Below are positions 1-11,291 of a DNA stretch of 64,000 nt, one piece after another. Position 1 is the stretch's first letter; every line of letters begins with the position of its first letter. The notes under the pieces were generated by a model. That model searched no databases. It was not told the origin of the DNA and saw only the letters and a program-made list of their open reading frames with translations. Origin of the DNA: Meloidogyne chitwoodi (taxonomy: Eukaryota > Nematoda > Chromadorea > Rhabditida > Meloidogynidae); assembly GCA_015183035.1 (NCBI GenBank), contig JACZZP010000015.1, forward strand, positions 1 to 64,000, written 5' to 3'. The translations under genes were made by a program, and so were the position numbers.

Positions 1-25
1 TTTTTTTAAAAAACTCAAAGTATCC

Positions 26-1300
26 ATTCTCCCCCCAAAAAATTTCTATGTTCCGGACCCTGTTTCTCAAAAACTAGTCATACGATTTTTGAATTTCATA
101 GCTCATTCGATTCAGCTTTCAAAGCTCTTTCGAATGATATATGAATCATATAGAAATATTTTGTCGATAATAAGTTAGCCGCGGTTGAACCTCCCAAATT
201 ATTTTTTCGGAACAAGTCTGAAATTTTCGGAACAAGTCTCATAACTTACTGAATTTTCTTCAAAAAATATTCATTCCAGCTTCAATATATTCAGAATTAA
301 ATCCTCTTTCGAATGATATATGACTCATACGAAACTTACCTACAGATTTTTTTTACAAAAATTCAAAATAGTCATTCTCCCCCAAAAAATTTATATGTTC
401 AGCAACTTGCAACTTTTGACTGTTCTGTTAAAGGTTGATAATTTTTGCTTAAGAATGAAGAATATAGAATGAGAATCATAATAAAAGAAAAAAATTTGAA
501 GAAATACCAAAGAAATAAAAAGTTAATAAATTTGTTCCCCCCATCTCCCTTTTTACACCCAGCCAAAACCCAAGCTCTCCAAAGTGGAAGTGGCTTGTCT
601 CTTCTACACCTATTGAAGCTCTAATGCTTGGATGTGACCGTATCTGGTCTCTTCTGTACCTTTTGAAGCTTAAAGGTTTGGAGTTTAATTTTTTATACAC
701 CCAATGAAACTTAAAGGTAGAAAAGGGTGTTCCTTTACTCCTTCTATTTTCAAAAATTTTTTTCTCAAAAACTAGTCTGTAGATTTTTTTTAAATAAAGC
801 TCATTCGATTCAGTAATTCATCCTCTTTCAAATGATACCAAATTCAGAAAATTTCCAACGATGGAAATTTTTTTATCTAACTTTGAATTATTACTTCAAC
901 CCCAAATTTTCAAAATTTTTAAAAATTTTTTTCTTAAGAACTAGTCATACGATTTTTGATTTTCATAGCTCATTCGATACAGCTCTTTAAGCTCTTTCGA
1001 ATGATACTAAATTCATCAAATTACATTAACTTTAAAAAATTATTAGTTGTTGCATAAAAAATGTCGTTTTTTTAAAAAATTTTTTTTCAAATTTTTGGGA
1101 CTTTTGTCCCTTCTGTTAAATATTTAAAATTTTGGTCAAAAGTTTATTAGTTTTTGAGAAAATATTTTTTTTAAATTTAAAAACATTGAAAAAATTTTAT
1201 TTTGAAAATTTTAAAAAAAAGTTCTAACAGAAAATCAATAAATTTTATTGTATCATTTGATAGAGCTTGATACACTGATTCAAATGAGCTATGATATTAT
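26..1300. repeat. Cluster of degenerate dispersed repeats
   Basis: The first 1.3 kb has no credible gene. It holds diverged copies of one unit with the core CTCAAAAACTAGTCATACGA, then CTCATTCGATTCAGCT, then CTCTTTCGAATGATA. Copies are recognisable near 66-150, 270-335 (partial), 770-850 and 930-1010, and a copy in the opposite orientation lies near 1240-1300. A second shared string, CCCCAAAAAATTT-TATGTTC, occurs near 33 and 379, about 345 bp apart. The pattern suggests an old array or nested transposon remnants. No coding capacity is visible. Confidence 0.6.
597..700. repeat. Two-copy tandem repeat of about 50 bp
   Basis: GTCTCTTCTACACCTATTGA at 597 recurs, with changes, as GTCTCTTCTGTACCTTTTGA at 647, each followed by AGCT and a TTGGA-like string. 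The period is 50 bp. It lies inside the degenerate repeat cluster and has no visible function. Confidence 0.55.
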
Positions 1301-2032
1301 AAATATTATACATATGTAAATGTAAATAAGTTTGAACCATATTTTTTATTTACTTTACATTTTTATTTTTTATTATTAATTTTCTATAAAAAATACCGCG
1401 CATTTTTTGCACATATTTTTTAGTCAGTTCCAATTAATTGATGGACGTAAGTGCTTGCGACGTTCAGGGTCATCACATAAGCATAACAAGATATTTCTCA
1501 GCATTTTTGATCTAATCTTTTTTTACTTTTGCAAAAGTAATTGATCAATTAATTTTTATTCGCGTCTTCTTTTTATAAAAATACTTATATATTCTAGTAC
1601 ATACGTACAAAAGCTATTAACATCTATGTATATCCTTTCACTTTTTTAATTCATAGTGAATCCTCTTCACACAATGTGTATATTTTCAAACCAACTCATT
1701 CATTATTTGGTTTTTCTTAAATAAAAATAATTTTTTAGCATTGTTCACTATTTTCATAATTATAATTATTTTGTTATAATTTATCTGTATTCAAAACAAT
1801 AGTTTATTAAATTAAAAACAATTTGACATCCATCAATGATTTACTTATTTGATTACTTTATTTCAATATTCTCAATTATTGCAATTTTAAAAAGGTGGAA
1901 CGAAAATTGATTCTAGAATTAATATTGATAATTAAGTAATAATCATTGTGTATATTACTTAGTTATTCAATAATCATTATTGAAACAATATTTCTAGTAA
2001 AAAATTTTTAACTTACAATACAAATTTATTAG

Positions 2033-4916
2033 CTGTTCGGGTATTCCACGAAGAGGAAATGAGCCTTGGTCTGTAATATTATGTAAATTTCGCGATTTGG
2101 CTATGTACGAGCCTAAAAACATGGAATGGTTTACTAGATGGATTATTGGTCATAACGAGCCAGGCTAGTTATAATACCGTTAAAAAATATTTTCTGATTC
2201 TAATAAATTATACTATATGTAATAAAAAAAGTCTGTTAAGATTCAATTGAACAATATTTTTGGAATGTTTCTAATGGTATATATTCGATTAGTGGAAGCA
2301 ATATAAATGGGTTATAAAATTAGTTTAATATTTAAAATATTAATTAAATAGTTGGTTCACACTTTCTAAAACACAAAAAGATATTTTGCGAATGATTAAC
2401 AAGTCTAGACGTGTTGGAAATCCCCCACTTGGTTCAAACTCTAGTTTCCAGGTAAAATTACTATAGTTTTCTAAGCAATAACAAAATATTATAAAGTATT
2501 TTGACATAATAAAAGACCTTTGTAATGCTGAGGCTGTCAAAAATGGAACAGTTCTGCATCGACAAAAAATAACTATTATTAATGGTTCGTCGTTGGTTTT
2601 CTTTCAGTTCCTCGAGCAATTTTATTGCCATTTCTTGTTTTAGCATTTTAATTAAAATATTATAAGATTATTTTAAAATTCAAGCCGGGACAGCAGCTGT
2701 GTTTGATAAAAAGAATGGTGTGTTGCTAACTCCTCAACTTGTATTTTCTTCAGTTCTCGCGCATGAAATGGTTCAGTATTTGAACATTTTTAATTCATAC
2801 TAATATAAACATATTTTCAGGTACACTCTTTCTACATTGGTCATTCATATAGTGACAGAAAGATTCGTGTAATATTTTCATACTTTTTTATATTTTTCAA
2901 TTTTTTAGCGGCATATAACAGAAGGGCCTATTCTAAATAAAAAGTTAACTTTTAATATCCATATGGAAGTAATTAAATGCCTATGTATACTATAAATATT
3001 TCTTAATTAAAATTTTAACCTGAAAATAACGTTTTTTATTATTTTAAAGGTATTTCCATATGCTTCAAATGGAGAATATGATGATAGATATGATTTAATG
3101 AGCACTGCAAACGCTTACATGGTTATTTAGGAGCAAAGATAAACAGTTAACGTATTTTTTATAGCATCACTCCAACTTTGGAATGAATGGTCCAGGTATA
3201 TTTGAGATTGTTAATTTTAAATTAATTTTATGAAAGTTAATTTATATTTAGGTCTTAACGGCCCACATTTGGAGTATTTGGGATGGCTTCCAATGGATAG
3301 AATATTATATTTTGGAAAGTATCGTCTTTTCTTTTTTTATATTATTTTGAAATTAAAAATCAGGGATGGCCGAACAAATTATACTATCCGTCTTTCATCA
3401 ATCAGCGTTTCTCATACTAAGTTAAAATTCTTAATTATTCTCGTTAGATTTACATTTTAAGACTAATAGTTTAACAAATCACTTACAGAACTCAAGGCTG
3501 GCTTCTTGTGATGCTCCCTTTTGATCGGGATAATCCATTTAATTACTATACAGTCGAGCTCCGAACACCTAATCTTGTTGATAAAGGAATAGCTCAAGTA
3601 TATTCAAATAGTTTTATGTATTTCGAAAATTTTAGCCCTCAATCTTGATCCATCGAGTACAGAAGAAAGGCAATAGTTATTATTCAACGCTTTTAAGACA
3701 GGCAGACTCATACGAATTAACAGATGAAGGAACTGAATGGGTGAGGTTAAATAAATATTGGCTTTATTTATTCAATTTTAGTTATGTATATTTAAAAATT
3801 ACCACTAAATAAATACAAAAATATTATGCTAATTTAATATTAAAAGGTAACATTCACCAATGCAATAGAAAACGTACATGCTGGAGAGCAAAATGCTTTT
3901 TCAAAGAAATTCCAATATATCCGTGTTTCGTTAAAGAAACTTTATGAAGGTTTGATATCATTTATATATAAAATCAAATCATAGGTTATTTTACCGAAAT
4001 AAATTATAACTTAGAAACATAACGGCATTTCTATGTTTAAACCTTGATAATATTTTTTCAGTAGATGCAGATGTTCATATAGACACTACATTTAATCCGG
4101 TAAAATAAACATTTAACGAAAAAGTATACTTATCTCAATAAATGGAAGATAGACGGAATGCCATCTTGGTGAACAAGCTTTTTATTCATCTCGACCATTT
4201 ATTTCTGGACTTAAACATATTTGTTTACGAATTTCAACCGATTCAAGCATCAATAATAATGATACTTTCGCGCAAACAGATAGTAATTACGTAACTACAG
4301 AAAGGTGAATAATATATTTCATTATTAAATTTTGTTAATAAATAATCACAATGTTTAGATTTTTATTTTAAGAAAAAAGCGTAATGAACAGATGCGCATT
4401 GTTCGTTTACTCAATGATAGTGATTTAATAAGACAACTTTCACGACAAAATTTCTTTATAAATCGTAAAACTTTTGGTGCAAATTCTTGTCGTAAAGGCC
4501 TTGTTTGGCGAGCTTTAGACCCCTATGACTATGTTTGTGTTTCTGAACAACGGTAATTTCTGATAATAATGTTATTTAATTTTATTTAAATGAGCAAAAT
4601 TTTAACAGACAAAAAACGGCCCAACGAGAAGATATCCTTCAAAGAGACCGCCTATCGTTTAGTGAAAATGGATTCAAATGTATCGAACCATTTTTGCCGA
4701 GACGAGCCTTCCCCGGCGATGAAATTTGTGTTTCTTCCGAAGAGAAATACCATATTTCTAGAGAGAACTCACAGGCATGGTTTAATATTTAACTTCAGGG
4801 TTATTATTATTTTCATTAAAACAATTATTAGTGGTTTTTTATTTAGGCATATAGCACATTGCTTCATGTCAACTTTTTCAATGGAATTGACACAGTGGGG
4901 CCATAATAAACTTTGA
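2033..4916 (+). CDS. Secreted zinc metallopeptidase-like protein (HEXXH plus Met-turn), 5' end not resolved
   Basis: About a dozen small exons can be joined by frame. In order they encode an opening segment SCSGIPRRGNEPWSV; a segment YFWNVSNGIYSISGS; the zinc motif HEMVHSFYIGHSYS, split by an intron near 2770-2820; a Met-turn-like YDLMS near 3095; then GMNGPGLNGPHLEYLGWLP, a segment that follows the Met-turn in this family; and a C-terminal part with two Cys motifs, CRKGLVW-PYDYVCV and CIEPFLPRRAFPGDEICV. The order zinc site, Met-turn, GPGLN-LGW, then C-VWR-DxVCV motifs is one I associate with bacterial and some eukaryotic M6/M11-like peptidases. The third zinc ligand His is present, but the metzincin Gly at motif position 8 is Tyr. 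One intron uses a GC donor. A signal peptide and start codon were not found; an upstream exon near 1425-1490 is possible. The junction after 2450 was not resolved in frame, so partial decay cannot be excluded. Confidence 0.68.
2164..2240 (+). other. GC-AG intron in the metallopeptidase gene
   Basis: The exon ends in CCAG and the intron starts GCTAGT; it ends GTTAAG before ATTCAATTG. Splicing here turns an in-frame stop (GGC TAG) into an open frame that continues as DSIEQYFWNVSNG, which matches the family pattern. No GT donor in the neighbourhood gives the same frame. Confidence 0.65.
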
Positions 4917-5541
4917 AAAAAATATATGCTTGAACTAGTTAATATGTATAATTCTTTTAGCTCATTTTAATTCATAAATTACGGGTAACTGTAAATGTGT
5001 TCTAAAATAAATTAGATGTTATAAGTAATCGAATTTTAAATTTGACTCTATAAGAAGGATAGTCTTGAAAAAGTGTATTTTACATTTGTTATGTGATGTT
5101 TTTTCTGTTAATCTTTTGGATGGTGATATTTAGGGTGAATATTTTTGGTTCTTCCAGTCATGCACAATTAAAAACAAAATTTTCTTTTACATTTTTCATT
5201 TCCTGTGGATAATAAATATTTTAAATTTACTCAAGTGAATCTTTTCTTTTGTTTGAACACATGCTTTAATTGAAAACAAAAGGCGTCTGGCACATCCTTT
5301 TATTATTTTCATCTACCCATTCACATTTTTGCCATAAACCTTTTATTTCAATTTAATTTTGTTTTTCATTATGAATATTATTTTATTTAGATGGCTCAAT
5401 AATATATTTAATTTATATATAATGTACTAATTTGGTGGTAATTCCAAATTTTTAAACATGTGGAACGTTTTTAGATTTTTGTTTGTAACATGAATTAAAA
5501 CTTCAAAAACTCAATTCTTATAATTAAACGTTCAAATTATT
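4917..5541. other. Intergenic, nothing recognised
   Basis: AT-rich sequence between the metallopeptidase stop codon and the foldback element. I see no conserved exon, RNA gene or repeat here. Confidence 0.6.
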
Positions 5542-6534
5542 GATTTAATGGTTGTGCGACATTTGAGGACGAACTTTTGAGGATAGACATTTGAGGATAG
5601 ACTTTTGAGGAACGTTATTTGAGGACGACCTTTGAGGATGAACTTTTGAGGACGGACACTTGAGGAGGAACTTTTGAGGAACAGACATTTGAGGACGACA
5701 TTTGAGGACAATATAGGAATAAAAAAATAATGCAGACAAGTTAGTAGAATTTGAAGTATGAACCTTGGAACGTACCCAGAATTTTAAAGAAAAAATCTAT
5801 TTAACGATTTTGTAAAAATAATGAGGGCGGGCCATCATCAGTACGGTCCCTCACAATAACATATAACGCCTGTTTCGGCCCGTAACCGTAGACAGCACCA
5901 ACAAACAACATCACAAAAAAATAAATAAAGTAAAATAAATAACATAATAAAAATATTTAAAAAACAAAACAAATGGAAATAATAGTACATTGGAAACTAA
6001 TTCAATTTTTGACTATCCCCTTTTACCAAAATAATTAAATAATAAAAAATACATATTTTATTTATTAATAATCTTTTGGTGCTAGTCCAGTTTATGAGTC
6101 CAATGAACTTTTATGAGTCCAATCATAATATATGAGTCCAATGAAAATATATGATTTTTCGTCAATAAGGGAGAAGTGCGGATGACCTATTTTATATCCA
6201 ACACTTTTATATATTAACAACTTATATGCCATTCGAAAGAGCTCCTCGGGCTTAGTAGAATGAGACCAAAATAGTCTAAGTTGAACAAATTTAAACAAAG
6301 TTATACTAATTGAAACTTAGTTAATAAAACTTTTTGAGCAGCCTCGTTTTTATATTTTTATCGAATACAGTCCTTATATGTCGTACTCAAAAGTCGTCCT
6401 CATTTGTCGTCCTCAAATGTCGTTCCTCAAAATTCTCGTCCTCAAATGTCGTCCGCAAATGTCGATCCTCAAATGTCGTCCTCAAATGTCTATCCTCAAA
6501 AGTTCGTCCTCAAGTTGCGCACTACGGATTTAAT
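5542..6534. mobile_element. Foldback-type non-autonomous transposon (hAT-like 8-bp target duplication)
   Basis: The direct repeat GATTTAAT at 5542-5549 and again at 6527-6534 flanks a 977-bp unit. Both ends consist of arrays of short units (TTTGAGGACGACA and variants such as ACTTTTGAGGA), in opposite orientation: about 5555-5712 at the left and about 6380-6515 at the right. Read inward from either end, the arrays share GAGGACGAACTTTTGAGGAT followed by AGACATTTGAGGA. The centre has no transposase; it has a GC-richer stretch at 5825-5905 and three ATGAGTCCAAT units at about 6094-6142. Eight-bp target duplications are typical of hAT elements, so a hAT-driven MITE or foldback element is the best reading. 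Peptides encoded by the arrays are repeat artefacts. Confidence 0.8.
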
Positions 6535-8002
6535 AATAAAACATTGTTACGATTGTTAGATAAAATAAGGAAATAATATTTATTGAAATTTATGAATGTA
6601 AACAATTTTAAAGAGGATTTTAAAATAAAATCATATTAACATACGGAAGTGAAATTATATTTTGAATATTTTCTAATATTTTGTTGTTACGAGTGTAAAG
6701 GCAGCAAATTAGATAGTTCATATTTTCTTTAGAAAATTTATTTGTACGAGGCTAATGCAGCATTATTTAAGATTCTGATAAATGCTTTAATTAAATTTGT
6801 TATTTTTTAATAGTAGTTATTTTGGTAAGGAATTAATAGCTAAAAAATTATAAAAAAAGTAGTTAAATGAAATTTTAACTAAACGTTATACTAAGAAAGT
6901 TACACTTTTCTTTATATTTTAAAAAATTTAAACATTCTGATACCTTCATATTATAAATAAAAAAATTTTTATACGAGGAAATTTCCTTAGGAGAGATTTT
7001 TTATTCAATAGTATTTATTTTAACTCATTCCAAAATTACTTTTTTCCTCCTTTTTTTTTTGTTTATTCTTATTTCTCCTTGAAATGCTACGAACAATTAA
7101 AAATTAAAAATAAATTTTAGAGTTTAAATTTCTATTTTTTCACTTTAATAACTTTTCTAAACATCAATCCAAGCGAAGGTGAAAAGCCACATTTCACATG
7201 CTGGCGCAAGATTCAAATAATTTTTCCTTATATGTATGTTATTTTTTTTTCCAATTTTACAAATTTTTAGCGCCTTACAATTTTCTCAACTCTTTCTTCC
7301 ACATTTTTCAATTCATTCTCCAAATTGACGACCAAAAATTCATTTGGGAATTCTTAAACTTAAATATTTCCCTTATACGCTTTTAACAATAAGTTCCATA
7401 AATAAAAAAGACGAAATATTTGAAAAATTCTAGTAAGTTTACGGGAATATCTTGTTCAATCATTTAAATCTAATTTATAAATAATTGTATTCAACATTGC
7501 TGCTTTTCTTTTATGTACTCAAATTCATAAAAAGCACACTTATTGCTAAAAGCACCTTTATTAGTTTTAAATTCCATCTCGCTTTATTCATAATAATCTT
7601 ATTTCTTTTGTTTATATTTCTACGTTTTTTAATTTTTTATATATTTATGTAAATTTCCGGCTCTTTTCAAATCCAAAATAATTTTCACAAATTATTATGT
7701 TTTATATTTTTCCCAAGAATGCAATCCATAATTCACACGCACTTGTGCATTTTTTCGTTTTTCATAAAATTAAAAATGCATGCAAATTTAAAGTGAGTAA
7801 ATTTATATTTAATCTGTCGCTTTTCTTTTGGTTTACCTAAAAATTAATGATTACCTAATATAAAATAAATGGCTTATTTTTATACCTAAATATTTTTTAA
7901 ATTTAATTTAACAGGAATATTTTTAAAAATTATATTGTTCTACCATATATTTGGAACAATTAGAACTTTTTTATTAAATGTTTTGAGACAAATTAAATAA
8001 CA
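6535..8002. other. Intergenic, upstream of the DMSR-like gene
   Basis: Very AT-rich. Short open frames near 7200-7390 show no family features or splice-supported continuation. It probably includes the promoter of the GPCR at 8003, but no specific element can be named. Confidence 0.5.
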
Positions 8003-9924
8003 ATGGATGTTCTGACCATTTGTGAATCGGATCCCGAACTTTTTGATAGAAATTCTTCGACTCAGTTAGCGGTCATTCAATGGAGCTTAGCAATAGCAGG
8101 ACTTTACAATTTTTTTATACATCCTTTCCTTTGTCTTTTATTATGTCCTCTGGGCATTCTGGCAAATTTAGTTCATATATTGGTAGGCAAAAATTAATTT
8201 TTAATTAAAATTGAACTTTTTTGATTTTATTTAGTTTGAAAATATGTATTTTTATAAAATTGAATGTAGAGATATAAAAATCTAATCGTTTATTAGGTAT
8301 TAACTCGACGGAAAATGCGCAAATGTGCCATAAACAATTGCCTGATTGGAATTGCCATATGTGATGTATGTACAATGACAAGTTATTTTGTTTATATAGT
8401 TCGTTTTGAAATATGGATGCGTGTTAGCAACATTAAAACAATCAGGTTTAATATACTTTAACCACGTTTTATTTACTCTAATAATTCGCCTTATGTCTGC
8501 TAAATTATTATTGCTAGCTTATTTTAAGATGCAGAATTATTGGAATACCGTATTTAGCATTATTAAATTTAAAAATTTTTAAGCCATTTTTGGGCTACTT
8601 ATTTGCATTTTCACGCTACTAGTTCAATTTGCTTGCATACAATCACCTTGTATATGTGCGTAACAATGGCATTAATTCGTTGGCGTGTGATGAGTCAACC
8701 GTTTTCAAAAGTTGCTGTTCAGCCAATAATATCATGGCAAGTTTTAAAAAATAATTATATAAGAATTAGCTTAAAATTATGATCAAAATACTTGGAGAAA
8801 TAATTTTTCTTATCGAAATTATCATTACTATATGACTCTAAAAGTTCTTTTCTAAATTTCAGGAAGATATTTGGATTAGTGACTGGAGTAGTTTCAATTC
8901 TTTGTATACCAACATATTTAGTTCACGATGTGATAAATTTTGGTACTGATTTTTTTAGTGTTGACATTTCGGATTGGGCACGTTCTAAAAATTGCCGTTA
9001 TTTCAAATTAAATCTTTTCATTATTGGCATCGTTTTAAAGGTAAAATCTTTTCTAGGTACTAAGATATATCAAAGCCCTTTTCTATATTTTATTTTAATT
9101 TAAGGCAATACCTTGTTTCCTTCTTCTTTGGTTTACCCTTGCTTTAATGAGGCGTTTACGTGAAAACAATGCAAAACGCACAATTTTGCTAAGAGACCAA
9201 AACAAAAAAATGATGAAGTATGATCGAACAACGTTTACGCTAATAATTGTTCTTGGAGTGTTCTTAGTATTCACAAAAACCTTAAAATGATTTTTATATA
9301 TAATTTTTTTTTAGTTGACTGAACTCCCTCAAGGATTTTTGACTATTCTTAATGGTATATTTACCAACGACGTTCATACCGTTTTTTATATGAATTTGGC
9401 AAATCTGTTGGACTTGCTTTCATTAATCAATTGTTATGTCGGATTTATTGCTTACTGTTTTTTATGTACAAAATACCAGCAAACATTCGTACTTATGATT
9501 ATCACTTAGTAGGAACTAAATTTTCAGACATTTTTCAATTATTTTTACTATTTTTAGTACTGATACTTTTTTCAAATGCTTTGGGATTAAGAGAAATACT
9601 GAAGTAAAACGTAAAGAAAGACGGAATCGTTCTTCGCATAAACGTTCAGCGCATAAAAAAGGCTATGTTGGAACAAGTACAAATAAAACATGTTATACTG
9701 ATTGTGATTATGATAGTCCTGTCCCTGAATTTCTAATAAATGTTGCAGAAGTTAGACAAAACGAAACCGTAATGTATATTGAAGACAGTAGTATAGCCAA
9801 TACAGGAAGCAGTGATTATTCCATATCATGTGATTCATCATGTACTGAACACGACCACAAACAGCATATATTATTAAAAATGCCAATTGTGCGATTCGAC
9901 AGTAAATTGGATATTTGTTTATGA
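8003..9924 (+). CDS. DMSR-like neuropeptide GPCR (myosuppressin-receptor-related, rhodopsin class)
   Basis: About seven exons encode a seven-helix receptor. The start ATG opens [19 protein letters not shown], an extracellular N-terminus with an N-glycosylation site. TM1 is followed by [17 protein letters not shown] into TM2. TM3 includes [18 protein letters not shown], ending MALIRWRV in place of DRY. A charged third loop ends [13 protein letters not shown], then TM6 has [21 protein letters not shown]7 contains [16 protein letters not shown], followed by KYQQTF and a palmitoylation-type CFG. The TELPQG and [10 protein letters not shown] strings are hallmarks I know from the C. elegans dmsr family, whose members bind FMRFamide-like peptides. 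The long tail (about 110 residues, Ser/Asp-rich) is cytoplasmic. The ligand cannot be read from the sequence. Splice frames were checked at the TM2/TM3 loop and at TM6. Confidence 0.9.
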
Positions 9925-10302
9925 AAACATATAACTTTTTTATTTTTAATGCATAATCAACTACTTATTTTCCTACAGTGCTATGATTAATAAATTAATT
10001 TAAGTTAGAGTTAAATCCTTGCTTTAAATTTTTATTTTATATATTTTAAAGTAGAAAGTTTTGTTTTAGGATTTTTTGTCAGACATAAAATTAAAAATTT
10101 TAGACTGCCATCATATAAGAATTAAAACTAAAATTTGTCTCAAATTAAAACAATGTTAACCAAAGCCTTATTAATGTTTAATATTTTTGTAATAATTTTA
10201 TATTATAAAATTCTGATAATTCAAACAAATATTTAATTTATTATTAAAAATTGACAATTTTTCGTAATTATAATACATACATGTTAATATTTTTCTTGAT
10301 TT
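9925..10302. other. Intergenic / 3' flank
   Basis: AT-rich DNA between the convergent DMSR-like gene and the small minus-strand frame. No other feature is seen. Confidence 0.5.
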
Positions 10303-10518
10303 CTATCTTCCATATGGATTTGGATACCCTGGCATCTGGTTAGAACTACTATTTGAATTGGAAACATTTTCATTGTAAATAACTTCAAGTTGTCTTTTTA
10401 TACGAGACATCGTTTCTTCATTTTGATTTTTAATTTGAATGCATGTTAACATTTGAAGAAAAATTCCGCAAAATAAAATAGAAAAAATATATAATAAAAA
10501 TAATATTAGAAGCTTCAT
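10303..10518 (-). CDS. Candidate small secreted peptide precursor with a C-terminal amidation signature
   Basis: A single-exon ATG frame of 71 residues. Residues 1-25 are strongly hydrophobic (MKLLILFLLYIFSILFCGIF), like a signal peptide. A dibasic KR at residues 41-42 precedes QLEVIYNENVSNSNSS, and the protein ends MPGYPNPYGR followed by the stop. C-terminal Gly-Arg is a classical amidation signal, so processing could release a peptide of about 27 residues ending in PY-amide. I do not recognise the family, and a chance frame in AT-rich DNA is a real alternative. It is convergent with the DMSR-like receptor gene, its nearest neighbour; the closeness does not show that they interact. Confidence 0.4.
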   Translation of the reverse strand: MKLLILFLLYIFSILFCGIFLQMLTCIQIKNQNEETMSRIKRQLEVIYNENVSNSNSSSNQMPGYPNPYGR

Positions 10519-11111
10519 TCTCTACAATTGCTGGGATTTTAAATATTAGATAAATACTTGAAATAAAAAATATAAAATTTTATGTTGATTGACAATTGAA
10601 ACTTATAATGTAATAAGCCTTCTAACAATGAGGAATTTTTTAATTGCTTAATATTTACACGTTGCAATTATTGAATGTAGAAAAGGTATATGCAATAGAT
10701 AAAGGAAATTTATTTCCATTTGCCAGATTAATTTTTTAGCAGCTAAATAAATTTTAAAAATTTTGCCTTATTGAACTTTTTTCATTAGCATAAAACTATT
10801 GAGTAAATTATCAAATTATGTGTCTCGTTATGATTGAATTTTAAAACAAAATCAGAAAACTACTTTTTTGCCTTTGGGAAATTTTTTCTACTACAACTGG
10901 TTTAACCAATATGCGTTGATAACATTAATCATTTGAATAACCTTGATTTATTCAGACCGTCTTAAATTTATTTTATTATTTTAATTAGTAGCTGTTTAAT
11001 AAACTTCGAAAATAGTTAATATCTTATATTATATAATGTTAAATTCTTAAAGATCGCTTGGATAAGAAATTGATTCAGTTACTAATATTTCAAGTTATTT
11101 TCAAATTAATA
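10519..11111. other. Intergenic, nothing recognised
   Basis: AT-rich; no exon, RNA gene or repeat that I can support. Confidence 0.45.
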
Positions 11112-11291
11112 ATGCGAAAATATTTTCCTTTTATCACCGCTCCATATTTATTTGCGTTCGGAATCCTTTATTTTTTCATAAATTTCTCCTTTACTTATCT
11201 AAATACAAATCACTACTATTATCATCAAAATTGCGGATGCATACGTGGTTATTTTCAATGTACCAGACTTTGTCCATGGCCACAACTGTAG
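11112..11291 (+). CDS. Possible small secreted Cys-containing peptide, unknown
   Basis: An ATG frame of 59 residues with a hydrophobic N-terminal half (LFAFGILYFFINFSFTYL) and a short Cys-rich end, CGCIRGYFQCTRLCPWPQL, with four Cys in 19 residues. This could be a signal peptide or anchor followed by a disulphide-bonded tail. No family is recognised and no splice-linked exons were found. Chance open reading is possible. Confidence 0.25.
   Translation: MRKYFPFITAPYLFAFGILYFFINFSFTYLNTNHYYYHQNCGCIRGYFQCTRLCPWPQL

Noticed and set aside
5555..5712. Regularly spaced short repeats that could suggest a CRISPR array
   Set aside because: Units are contiguous and degenerate, with no unique spacers, and are mirrored at the other end of a transposon in a eukaryotic genome.
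5545..6576. Open frames with peptide repeats such as KVRPQMS and CRSSNVVLKC
   Set aside because: They are translations of the 13-bp transposon-end arrays, one in each orientation.
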